Shown here piece by piece: positions 53,653 through 61,439 of a DNA stretch of 64,000 bases (position 1 is its first letter; every line of letters starts with the position of its first letter). Made by a program: the position numbers and the translations under genes. This stretch comes from DASSFZ01 sp035283185 (GTDB taxonomy: Bacteria > Chloroflexota > Anaerolineae > Fen-1058): the NCBI GenBank assembly GCA_035283185.1, contig DATEUJ010000151.1, positions 35,682 to 99,681 of the forward strand, written 5' to 3'. Below the pieces are notes generated by a model. That model was given only the letters and a program-made list of their open reading frames with translations. It was not told the DNA's origin and did no database searches.

Positions 53653-56313
53653 TCATGCACTATCGGGCGAGCCGAGGAGATCGGTCGGCGCGCCCAACAT
53701 CGCGCGCGCGTGCGACGCATCCAGGGCCTGCCCAAGCTCTTCGGCGGCGATTTTCAGAATGAGGTCGATATCGTTCGCCCGGCGTATTTTCCGCGCGATC
53801 TGGTTGAGCTGGGTCTCGCGCGCTGCACGCAACTGGGTCTGCTCGAGCAAGCGGGCGTTCTCCACCATCTGGGCGACTTCCCCGGCTACAGTCGTCAGCA
53901 AGTCCCACTCCTGGTCATTCCACTGCCGGGCAGGGTCGTCGTCTTCGAGAGTGAGCGCGCCCAAGGTTCGGCCGCGCACGACGATGGGGATGGCAAGGCG
54001 GCTGGCCTCCTCAGAGACGCCAGTCGCGCCAGACTCGGCGGCCAGCCCGCCCGGCCGCAAAGCCAGATAACTGCGCCAGGCTTCGCCGACGAGATGGCGG
54101 TTCAAGTCCTCGACGCGCGCCAGCGCCGCCTGGGTCTCCTCCTTCGCGCGGAGAGCTCCGAGCACGACGGACAGTTGCTCGGCCACCGCCTGGATGAAGC
54201 GCACATCGTCCTCCCGAATATCGATGGGCTGCCTCGCCGTTCCAATCACGAGGCCCTCCAAGCGGCCACGGATCAGGAGAGGAAACACAAGCGCCGCCTT
54301 CACTCCGGCCTGCTGCGTGACCTGGCGCGTGGGCGCCGGCAGACGCGGATCGTCGGCGTCGCGCACGACCAGAACGGTATCGCCGGTCGCGAGCCGAGTC
54401 AGCGGCATCTCGTCCGGCCGATAGCGAGCGCCGGCCCTCACCCCCGGCCCCTCTCCCGTCGCAGACGACAGGAGAGGGGAGCGCGCGTCCCACTCGGCGG
54501 CTGCCCAATATTCGACGGGACTGTCGGCCCGCTGCGCGTCGCGCTGCGAGATCATGAAAATTCCCAGGCGATCCAGGTCGGGCACAGACGCAGACGTCCA
54601 GGCGCGGCGGGCCGCCTCGTAGGCGTCCCCGGCCGTCGTCGCTGCAAACAACGCGCGGCCGGCTTCGTACAGGCGCGTCGTCGTATCGAGCGCGCGCTGG
54701 ATCGTCTCGAACGACTGGGCGTTGGCGATTGCGACAGCCACCTGGTCGGCCATCGACTGCAGCACGGCGACGCTGGCCTCGTCGAATGCGGCTTCCTGCG
54801 TCGACTGCACGTCGAGCGCGCCCAGGACGCGATCGCCGACGACCAGCGGCAGGGCGATCTCGGAGCGCGTGTCGGGGAGCAAATGATTGGCGAAGTGCGC
54901 CAGCTCTTTGCCCACATCCAGCGCCGCGCGCGGATTGCCCTGCGCCGTCACGTAGCCCACCATCGACTCACCGCCAACCTCGAGTTTGTGGCCGCGCTCC
55001 TTCAACGCGCGCCCGGCCTCGCCGGTCGCCTCGCGCAGCACAGCATACCTCCCGGCCTGGTCGAGCGTGAACACAGCCGTGTAGTAGAAGCCAAACCTGC
55101 TGCTGATCAGGTTGACCACCTCACGCAGCAGGCGATCGGTATCGAGAATCGATGCGGCCGCGTGACCGACGTCGGCGCTGGCGCGCAACTGCGCCGTCCG
55201 CGCCTGGATGCGCGTCTCCAGCGACGCGATGAGACCGAGCAACTGGCCGGACATGTGGTCGAGCACGCGTGTCAGCGTGCCGATCTCGTCTGCGGGTTCG
55301 CGGCGGGACAGCTGCGCCAGCTCGTCGCTACCTTCCACCGCCTGATGCGTGGGCGAGACCCCCGCCTCACCGAGCCGCTGAACAACGTCCCGGAGCCGGA
55401 CAAGCCTATGCAGAACCGACCTCTCCAGGAGAAGCAAAACCAGCACGACGAAGACCAGACCGAGACCCGCGATGGAGAGCAGGATGGCTTGAAGACTGCG
55501 CTGACCTTGCTGGTATACCGGCCTGGGGGTACCCACTCGCAGAACCAAGCGCGGCTGCCCAGAGATATCGGACAGCAGTGTGTAGCCTGCAATGGACTCT
55601 TCGCTCAGCGCCTCGACCCGGATTTGCTCAGTCCCCGACAACACGGACACGGCCCGTTGAATGTCTGACGGCAGCTGCGGATCATCGAGTCGCGCAAGGG
55701 TCAGGTCCAGGCGCGTGATGGCTGCCAGTTCCTGCACCAGCGCCGTGTCTAGGTAGCGACCCATGATCAGCGCGCCATGGATCGGCCCCTCATACTCGCT
55801 GGTGAGAACCGGCCGCGAGGCGACGAGCAATGGGCCGTCGGACAGCAGCAGCACTCCGGCCAGACCGCTGTCGACGGATTCATGCCGCATCAGCCGGCCC
55901 AAGGCCGGCAACTGGTCGAGCAGTCCCGCCGGGATTGGGACCTCGACTTCGCCGTGCAAGTCGTAGGCCTTGGCGAAGACGACTTCACCGCCGAGGTTCA
56001 CAAACATCATCAGGCTCAGCTCGTTGTTGGCGAAAGTCTCGTCGCCGAGGTTAGTGTCGACGTAATCCTGGTTGCGGTCTTCAATGAAGGCGTAGGTGTC
56101 GTCCCAGCCGGCGTAGTCGCGAGCGGACTTGTCCAGACCGGCAATCTTTTCAGACAGCCCCTCCAGAGCACGCCGGACGTTCTGGCGCGTGTTCTCCGCT
56201 TCCACATCTGCAAAGCCGGCCTGCAGCACCAGCGACACGGTCAAATATGCGGCGACGATCAGGCCGACCAGCGCCGCGCCGACCAGCAGCAACGTCTTGA
56301 GGCGGAGCGTCAT
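53653..56313 (-). CDS. Kinase-less membrane sensor: CHASE4, HAMP, GAF domains
   Basis: 886 residues. TM1 (about 7-30), an extracytoplasmic CHASE4-type domain (about 35-265; DKSARDYAGWDDTYAFIEDRN and YVDTNLGDETFANNELSLM are characteristic), TM2 (about 272-295), HAMP (about 296-350), GAF1 (cluster consensus), GAF2 (IFMISQRDAQRADSPV, interrupted by SPLLSSATGEGPGVRAG), GAF3 (AIPIVVRGRTLGALTLEDDD) and the half-GAF tail (LNQIARKIRRANDIDLILKIA). No HisKA or HATPase. ATGA overlap with the PAS-GAF gene. Confidence 0.91.
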   Translation of the reverse strand: MTLRLKTLLLVGAALVGLIVAAYLTVSLVLQAGFADVEAENTRQNVRRALEGLSEKIAGLDKSARDYAGWDDTYAFIEDRNQDYVDTNLGDETFANNELSLMMFVNLGGEVVFAKAYDLHGEVEVPIPAGLLDQLPALGRLMRHESVDSGLAGVLLLSDGPLLVASRPVLTSEYEGPIHGALIMGRYLDTALVQELAAITRLDLTLARLDDPQLPSDIQRAVSVLSGTEQIRVEALSEESIAGYTLLSDISGQPRLVLRVGTPRPVYQQGQRSLQAILLSIAGLGLVFVVLVLLLLERSVLHRLVRLRDVVQRLGEAGVSPTHQAVEGSDELAQLSRREPADEIGTLTRVLDHMSGQLLGLIASLETRIQARTAQLRASADVGHAAASILDTDRLLREVVNLISSRFGFYYTAVFTLDQAGRYAVLREATGEAGRALKERGHKLEVGGESMVGYVTAQGNPRAALDVGKELAHFANHLLPDTRSEIALPLVVGDRVLGALDVQSTQEAAFDEASVAVLQSMADQVAVAIANAQSFETIQRALDTTTRLYEAGRALFAATTAGDAYEAARRAWTSASVPDLDRLGIFMISQRDAQRADSPVEYWAAAEWDARSPLLSSATGEGPGVRAGARYRPDEMPLTRLATGDTVLVVRDADDPRLPAPTRQVTQQAGVKAALVFPLLIRGRLEGLVIGTARQPIDIREDDVRFIQAVAEQLSVVLGALRAKEETQAALARVEDLNRHLVGEAWRSYLALRPGGLAAESGATGVSEEASRLAIPIVVRGRTLGALTLEDDDPARQWNDQEWDLLTTVAGEVAQMVENARLLEQTQLRAARETQLNQIARKIRRANDIDLILKIAAEELGQALDASHARAMLGAPTDLLGSPDSA
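54435..54480. repeat. CCCTCACCCCCGGCCCCTCT palindromic element inside GAF2 of the CHASE4 sensor
   Basis: CCCCTCTCCCGTCG pairs with the downstream GACAGGAGAGGGG arm. In frame (SPLLSSATGEGPGVR). A close copy lies at 56341. Confidence 0.85.
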
Positions 56314-59285
56314 GGAGCCGTCTCCTGCCCGGGCGCGTCGCCCCTCACCCCCGGCCCCTCTCCCGTCGTCTGCGATGGGAGAGGGGGGTCTGTTCGGCCG
56401 GTTTGGCCGTTGCCGTGCATCGGCGCGGGTGGGTTGAGGCGAGCCACGGCGCGCGTGGCGTGTGCCGCCTGGCGCAATTCATCGACAGCGATGCGCAGCA
56501 CCTCGTCTACGGTCGTCGCCGAGCGCATTTTGGCGGTGACCTGGTTGATCAACTGCCGGTGCTGAGCCAGGTGGCGCGTCTCTTCCAGAAGCCGAACCTT
56601 CTCCAAGGCGACCGTGGCCTGGCCGGCCAGCGTCTGCAACAGGCCGAGGTCATCCTGGCTGAACGCACGTCCCGGCTGGCTCAGGCTGACCGCCAGCGTC
56701 CCCAGAACTCCCTCGCGACCGACGAGTGGTATGGTGGCGCTGGCAGTGATGCCTGCCGCTCTGAAGGCCCGCCGGGCATTCTCCTGCAATTGGGGATCAT
56801 CTGCCAGGATGGCCAGCGGCTGGCGCGTCTCGATCACCCGCTGCGCGAGCGGATAGTCAGCCAGCGCGATGGCCTGCCCGAGGCGCAGCCCTTCGACTAC
56901 GCTCCCCGCTCCCTTCGGTCGGGGACTTCGCAGGGCAGGCGCGGCCATGCTCTCATCCCGCTCCGCTTCGCTTCGGGGACTATCGTCATCCAACGGATAC
57001 CGGCCGACGCGAACCAGATGTTCCCCTTCGGCCAGGAACATGCTGACCGTATCGGCGCGCACAGCGCTGGCGACACGGGGAAGCAGAGCGTCGATCATCT
57101 CCTCGCGCGTAAAGGTCGCGGTGAGGGCAGATAGCGTCTGCTGGATCGTCGCCAGGTGGTCGAGTTGTCGCCGGGTCTGCTCGAACAGGCGCGCATTTTC
57201 GAGGGCGACGGCGGTCTGGCTGGCAATCGCCGTGAGGACGTCGCGGTCACGCTGCGCGTCTCGATAGAGGGCGGGAGTGGTGACGCTCTGCACGACGATC
57301 GCGCCCAGGATTCGATCGCCATAGTTCATGGGCACACCGAGCCAGGATAGCGCCGGCGTGGCGTTGTCCAAGGCGAGGAATTCGATCCCTAGCCTCTCCA
57401 TGTGAGCCGGAATGTCCTCGCTGAGCAGGAGCGGCTGACGATGGCGGAGAACGTAGTCGGTCAGCCCGGAGCGCAGGGGGCGCGAAGGCACGCTGATGCG
57501 CTGGTTGTCGTTGTAAGCAATGGGAAACGAAACCTGCCCTTCTTCTTCGTCGTAAAGCGCAATGAAGAAGTTGGAGGCGTCCATCAGACGCGCCGTATAC
57601 TCGTAGATCAACTCGTAGACGGCGTCGACTTCGAGAACGGACGCCAGCGTGCGCCCCATTTCGTTCAGCACGGATAGTTCCGCAGAGCGGCGGCTTTCCT
57701 GCTCGAAGAGTTGCGCGTTGGCGATCGCATGGGCGACCTGGTCGGCCATCGTCTGCAGCACCGAGATATCCTGCTCGGAGAAAGCCGACGCCAGACGGCT
57801 CTGCACGGTCATCGCGCCGAGCACGTCGCCGCGCGCTGCGAGCGGCAGCGCCAGCTCGGATCGGGTCTCGGGCAGCAGGGGGTTGTCGAAGCGCACCGTC
57901 TCCCCGCCGACGTCGTGCGCCACCCGCGGCTCGCAGTGCGCGACACACCAGCCGATCATCGACGAGTCGCCGATCGCCAGCCGGTGCCCCCGCTCAAGCA
58001 TCAGCCGGCCCGCTTCCCCGCTGCCGGCGCGCAGCACGGCATGCTGGCCGTCGAGATCGACGAGGAAGATGCCGACGTAGTAGAGATCGAACGCGTCGCG
58101 GATGAGATCGACGACGCGCGGCAGCAGTTCGTCGGGGTTCAGGATAGAAGACGCGGCGCGCGAGACTTCGGCGGCGGTCTGAAGCTGCACGGCGCGCCGG
58201 GCCGCCTGCGCCTGAGCGCGCCGGCTCTCTGACACATCCCAGAACATACACTGCGTGCCGGCCACCTCTCCCTTCGTGTCCAACAGCGGGGTCTTGACAA
58301 CCTGCACGTAGATGCGCTCGCCATCCGGCGGCTGGTGCTCCTCGACCGTCTCGTAACCCTGTCTGGCCTCCATGACCATGCGGTCGTCCTGCACGTACTT
58401 CTCCGCCAGTTCGGCCGGATAGAAATCGAAATCCGATTTGCCGATAAGCTCTTCGAGCGTGACGCCCAGCGAAGCGCGGAACTTGCTGTTGCCGAAGGTG
58501 AACCGGCTGTCACGACCCTTGCGGAAGACATTGAGCGGCAGCGTGTCCACGAGCGAGTGATACAGCGCCTCGCTGGATTTCAATGCATCTTCTGCCTGCT
58601 GCCTCTCGGCGAGGGCGGCGCGCGCCTCCGCGAACAGGCGCGCGTTCTCGAGCGCACCGGCCGCCTGCGACGCCAGAAGGGTGAGCAGCTCCAGATGCTC
58701 TGTTGTATAGACGCCGGCGTTCTCGTCGTCCTGAAGCGTGACGACGCCGACAACCTTATCGCCGGCCATCAAGGGCACGCTCAGCAGGCTGCGGGCCGGC
58801 CGCCCCCCGCTCCCTTCGGTCGGGGACTTCGCGATCTCGTCGATGCCCCACTTCTGGATCTCTGGCTGCACGTCGCCCGGCAGGAGCAGCGGCGCGCGTG
58901 TGCGGATGACATACTCGGTCAGCCCGTTGCCCATCGGGCGGCTGCCGACCTCGCGACGCGCGCCGTCGATGGTGCAGATTGGGAACGAGAGGAATCGATT
59001 CGCCTTGTCATACAGTGCGATCGAGAAATTGCGATTGTCCAGCACCTCGCCAGCGGCGGTGTAAATCAGCTCCAGGATCTCGGACGGGGCGGCCAGCCGG
59101 TTGAGCGTCTGGCTTATCCGGCTCAGCGCGCGGTACAAGCGCTCGTGTGTCTGCTGCGCGCTGACGGCCGCCTCGGGGCCAGCAGGCGCAGGCTTCCGGT
59201 CCAGAGTGAGCGGTCCGGTGGGCGGCGACCCACCTGGGGAGGTGAATAACTCTTCTAATCGGTTCTTCAAGACTTCGTGGCTCAT
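56310..59285 (-). CDS. Kinase-less soluble sensor: GAF-PAS-GAF-GAF-GAF
   Basis: 991 residues without membrane helices. GAF (about 45-215), a PAS domain (about 230-345: YHSLVDTLPLNVFRKGRDSRF...GKSDFDFYPAELAEKY), GAF with the cluster consensus (about 370-530), two further GAF domains and the shared half-GAF tail (LINQVTAKMRSATTVDEVLRIA). In-frame repeats appear as KSPTEGSGGRPA (58808), SPRSEAERDES and RSPRPKGAGSV (56889), and at the C-terminus as PLPSQTTGEGPGVRG (56341). No kinase. The first of the six kinase-less sensors after the receiver genes. Confidence 0.9.
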   Translation of the reverse strand: MSHEVLKNRLEELFTSPGGSPPTGPLTLDRKPAPAGPEAAVSAQQTHERLYRALSRISQTLNRLAAPSEILELIYTAAGEVLDNRNFSIALYDKANRFLSFPICTIDGARREVGSRPMGNGLTEYVIRTRAPLLLPGDVQPEIQKWGIDEIAKSPTEGSGGRPARSLLSVPLMAGDKVVGVVTLQDDENAGVYTTEHLELLTLLASQAAGALENARLFAEARAALAERQQAEDALKSSEALYHSLVDTLPLNVFRKGRDSRFTFGNSKFRASLGVTLEELIGKSDFDFYPAELAEKYVQDDRMVMEARQGYETVEEHQPPDGERIYVQVVKTPLLDTKGEVAGTQCMFWDVSESRRAQAQAARRAVQLQTAAEVSRAASSILNPDELLPRVVDLIRDAFDLYYVGIFLVDLDGQHAVLRAGSGEAGRLMLERGHRLAIGDSSMIGWCVAHCEPRVAHDVGGETVRFDNPLLPETRSELALPLAARGDVLGAMTVQSRLASAFSEQDISVLQTMADQVAHAIANAQLFEQESRRSAELSVLNEMGRTLASVLEVDAVYELIYEYTARLMDASNFFIALYDEEEGQVSFPIAYNDNQRISVPSRPLRSGLTDYVLRHRQPLLLSEDIPAHMERLGIEFLALDNATPALSWLGVPMNYGDRILGAIVVQSVTTPALYRDAQRDRDVLTAIASQTAVALENARLFEQTRRQLDHLATIQQTLSALTATFTREEMIDALLPRVASAVRADTVSMFLAEGEHLVRVGRYPLDDDSPRSEAERDESMAAPALRSPRPKGAGSVVEGLRLGQAIALADYPLAQRVIETRQPLAILADDPQLQENARRAFRAAGITASATIPLVGREGVLGTLAVSLSQPGRAFSQDDLGLLQTLAGQATVALEKVRLLEETRHLAQHRQLINQVTAKMRSATTVDEVLRIAVDELRQAAHATRAVARLNPPAPMHGNGQTGRTDPPLPSQTTGEGPGVRGDAPGQETAP
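56341..56388. repeat. CCCCTCACCCCCGGCCCCTC palindromic element at a gene 3' end
   Basis: Near-identical to 54435. It supplies the C-terminal residues of the PAS-GAF sensor. Confidence 0.85.
56889..56940. repeat. Composite CTTCGACTACGCTCC / CCCTTCGGTCGGGG repeat
   Basis: Read as RSPRPKGAGSVVEG on the minus strand. A CGCTTCGGGGACTATCG piece follows at 56960-56988; the same piece occurs at 45768 in another sensor. Confidence 0.8.
58808..58833. repeat. CTCCCTTCGGTCGGGGACTT repeat (KSPTEGSG)
   Basis: Single in-frame copy inside GAF1 of the PAS-GAF sensor, read in a different frame from the 56889 copy of the same gene. Confidence 0.85.
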
Positions 59286-59452
59286 CGGTCATCCGCTCCG
59301 CGGCCGATCCGCGCTCGGCGCCGCTGGCAGATGCGGAAACACCTCGGTTGCACGACCCCCGCAGACAGCGTGCGAGGGCAGGCCGCACACATGCGCATGG
59401 CGCTCGCGGTACGCGGTAGCGAGTTTCCCCCTTCAAGAGGAGCGCGCCGGAA
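59286..59452. other. Intergenic stretch with repeat fragment
   Basis: 167 bp between the receiver and sensor genes. Holds a CCCCCGCAGACAGCGTGCGA repeat copy at about 59355-59383 and a GCGGTACGCGGTAGC stretch. I see no gene and no convincing promoter. Confidence 0.6.
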
Positions 59453-59890
59453 CTAAGCCAGCGACCAGACCGCTTCGCCGCCCAGGATCTTCTTGATCTG
59501 GTCGGGGAAGCGATCCGGATCGAGCGGCTTGCCGATGAACCCGTCGAAGCCCGCCTCGCGGGCGCGGCTCATCGTCGACTCGCTCGCGTCGGCGGTGACG
59601 GCGACGATCAGTGTATCCCTGAAACGCGGCTCGCCGCGCAGCCGCAGCATGGCTTCGAAGCCGTCTTCGTAGGGCAAATGAATGTCCATCAGGATCAGGT
59701 CGACCTGTGGCATGCTGTCGGCGAACTCCAGAACCTGCCAGCCCGACGCTTTCCACTGGCACTGCCTGACGCCAAGAAAGGCCATCAGACGCGCCAGCAG
59801 CACGAAGTTCTGGATGTTGTCTTCGACGATGAGTACGTGAGCGTCGGATGGCTTGATGGCGGCGCGTGTGGCAACGGCTTCAGTTGGCAT
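59453..59890 (-). CDS. Stand-alone receiver protein
   Basis: 145 residues, a single receiver domain with an N-terminal extension of about 17 residues. Motifs: HVLIVEDN, phospho-Asp in LILMDIHLPYEDG, Thr in VAVTADAS and Lys in FIGKPLDPD. No output domain, so it probably acts as a phosphate shuttle or sink for the kinases of the cluster, or controls a partner by binding. It overlaps the second receiver gene by 11 bp. Confidence 0.93.
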   Translation of the reverse strand: MPTEAVATRAAIKPSDAHVLIVEDNIQNFVLLARLMAFLGVRQCQWKASGWQVLEFADSMPQVDLILMDIHLPYEDGFEAMLRLRGEPRFRDTLIVAVTADASESTMSRAREAGFDGFIGKPLDPDRFPDQIKKILGGEAVWSLA

Positions 59891-60266
59891 GACGGGACCT
59901 CATGAGGAATTTTGCGACTTGCTCGGGCAGCAGATCGATGTCGATCGGTTTCTGAATGTATCCGTCGCAGCCGGCGTCCAGGCTCTTCTCGCGATCGCCC
60001 TGCATGACGTTGGCCGTCATGGCGACGACTGGGATGTGGCTGAGCTGCGGGTTCCTTTTGATGCGTGACGTCACTTCGTAGCCATCCAATTCGGGTAGGT
60101 TGATATCCATCAAGATGAGATCGGGCACGTGTTCTTCGGCGGCGCGCACGCCAGCCGGACCGTCGGCCGCTTCGAGCAGCGTGTAACCTTCGGCGGTCAG
60201 CACGCGACGCACGAGCATGCGATTGGTGTCGTTGTCTTCGATATACAGGATGCACTTGCCGTTCAT
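59880..60266 (-). CDS. Stand-alone receiver protein (CheY/DivK-like)
   Basis: 128 residues from the ATG at 60266, chosen because the receiver starts immediately (KCILYIEDNDTNRML) and a GGGGCGAGG ribosome site precedes it; longer frames add only basic, non-receiver sequence. Phospho-Asp is in LILMDINLPELDG, Thr in VAMTANVM and Lys in YIQKPIDI. The pattern is close to DivK-type receivers and to the receiver of the 33742-35097 kinase. Overlaps the next receiver gene. Confidence 0.93.
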   Translation of the reverse strand: MNGKCILYIEDNDTNRMLVRRVLTAEGYTLLEAADGPAGVRAAEEHVPDLILMDINLPELDGYEVTSRIKRNPQLSHIPVVAMTANVMQGDREKSLDAGCDGYIQKPIDIDLLPEQVAKFLMRSRHAN

Positions 60267-60427
60267 GACCTCGCCCCACCCGACGGGACGCGCGATGATG
60301 CCGGCCCATCCGGCCAGGTTCAGAATACCATGCGCAAACCGTATTGTGACTTTCGAGAGCGTTGCGGGACGCTTGCGAATACGTAATCTCAAGCGCGCCG
60401 CGATCGACACTGCACGCCGCGGATTTC

Positions 60428-60499
60428 GGTCACGGATTACACGGAGAGCGGGTTGCGGGGGCGCAGACCCCCGCAGACTGCGCGCGAGGGCAGGCGTCT
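60428..60499. repeat. Compound GGATTACACGGA / CCCCCGCAGACTGCGC repeat
   Basis: Part of the 280-bp gap between the response-regulator gene and the first receiver gene. The remainder (60267-60427 and 60500-60545) shows no gene. Confidence 0.75.
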
Positions 60500-60545
60500 G
60501 AGAGCCGTCCGGAGATTTTCGATGGAGCTACGGGTGAGTGCGCGC

Positions 60546-61385
60546 TTACGCGCCGCGCCGAGGGCGAGGCTCGGCCGACAGCATGTACCCGGCGGCACGA
60601 ACGGTCAGCAATCGTTCGGGATGTTCTGGATCGGTTTCAATCTTTTGACGCAGGCGATGAATGTGAACGCGCATGATCGGGCGGGCTTCGTGCTCGGTCG
60701 TATCGTAGCCGTGCACGGCGCGCACCAGCTCGCGGCACGATACGACGCGATCCGGGTGCTGCACCAAATAGGCCAGGGTATCGAACTCGGTCGGCGTGAG
60801 CACCAGAGGCTGATCCAACACGAACGCCTCACGCCGCTGCAAGTCGACGCGGATCGGGCCGACCTGCGCGACGCCGGTCGGGGCCACGCTTCGCGTCTGC
60901 GCGCGATCGGCCCCCGGCGGCTCGCCGCCCTTGAGCGCGTTGACCGTCTGCTCCATCAGGCCGACGAGGTTCTGGCGCCGGACGTACTCCTGGCGCTTGA
61001 CCAGGGCGCGCTCCACAACTTCGACGATGGCGCGCGGCTGCGCGGGCTTGAGGATGTAATCGAACACGCCCTGTCGCAGGGCGCCGATGGCCGAGTCGAC
61101 GGAAGCATGCGCCGTGAGCAAGATGATGACGGTGCCCGGCGACAGGCGCTGCGCTTCTTCCGCCACCTGCAGGCCGCTCATGCCGGGCATCTTCAGATCG
61201 AGCACCATGAGGTCGACGGTCAATTCGCGCAGCTTGTTGAGCGCTTCCTGCCCATCCGCCGCCATGACGACGTGCGCGCCGCGCAGGGTGAAGATCTCCG
61301 ACAGCGATAGGCGCGTCGTACGCTCGTCGTCCACGACCATCAGATGCGCGCCGCTCAGCAGCGTGCTACCCACCGGCGTATTCAT
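60546..61385 (-). CDS. Response regulator with winged-helix output
   Basis: A 279-residue regulator. The receiver (about 12-130) has MVVDDERTTRLSLSEIF, phospho-Asp in LMVLDLKMPGMSG, Thr in LLTAHASVDS and Lys in YILKPAQP, an NtrC-like receiver style. The output is an OmpR-type winged helix (about 185-270: LVLTPTEFDTLAYLVQHPDRVVS, VHIHRLRQKIETDPEHPERL, RAAGYML). It follows the NtrB-like kinase directly, so the two are a likely cognate pair and may control this cluster. Confidence 0.94.
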   Translation of the reverse strand: MNTPVGSTLLSGAHLMVVDDERTTRLSLSEIFTLRGAHVVMAADGQEALNKLRELTVDLMVLDLKMPGMSGLQVAEEAQRLSPGTVIILLTAHASVDSAIGALRQGVFDYILKPAQPRAIVEVVERALVKRQEYVRRQNLVGLMEQTVNALKGGEPPGADRAQTRSVAPTGVAQVGPIRVDLQRREAFVLDQPLVLTPTEFDTLAYLVQHPDRVVSCRELVRAVHGYDTTEHEARPIMRVHIHRLRQKIETDPEHPERLLTVRAAGYMLSAEPRPRRGA

Positions 61386-61439
61386 CCCTTTGACTCCCTG
61401 TCGTCCATGCGCTGATGTGCCGAATGAGCCGGCCGTTTG

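Noticed and set aside
53206..55668. 820-codon open frame on the plus strand
   Set aside because: Antisense to the CHASE4 and 7TM-like sensors. Low-complexity Arg/Gln-rich translation and no recognisable motif.
36908..59285. Idea that the six GAF sensors are chemoreceptors or diguanylate cyclases
   Set aside because: No MCP signalling hairpin, GGDEF or EAL signature is visible in any of them. They end shortly after GAF3.
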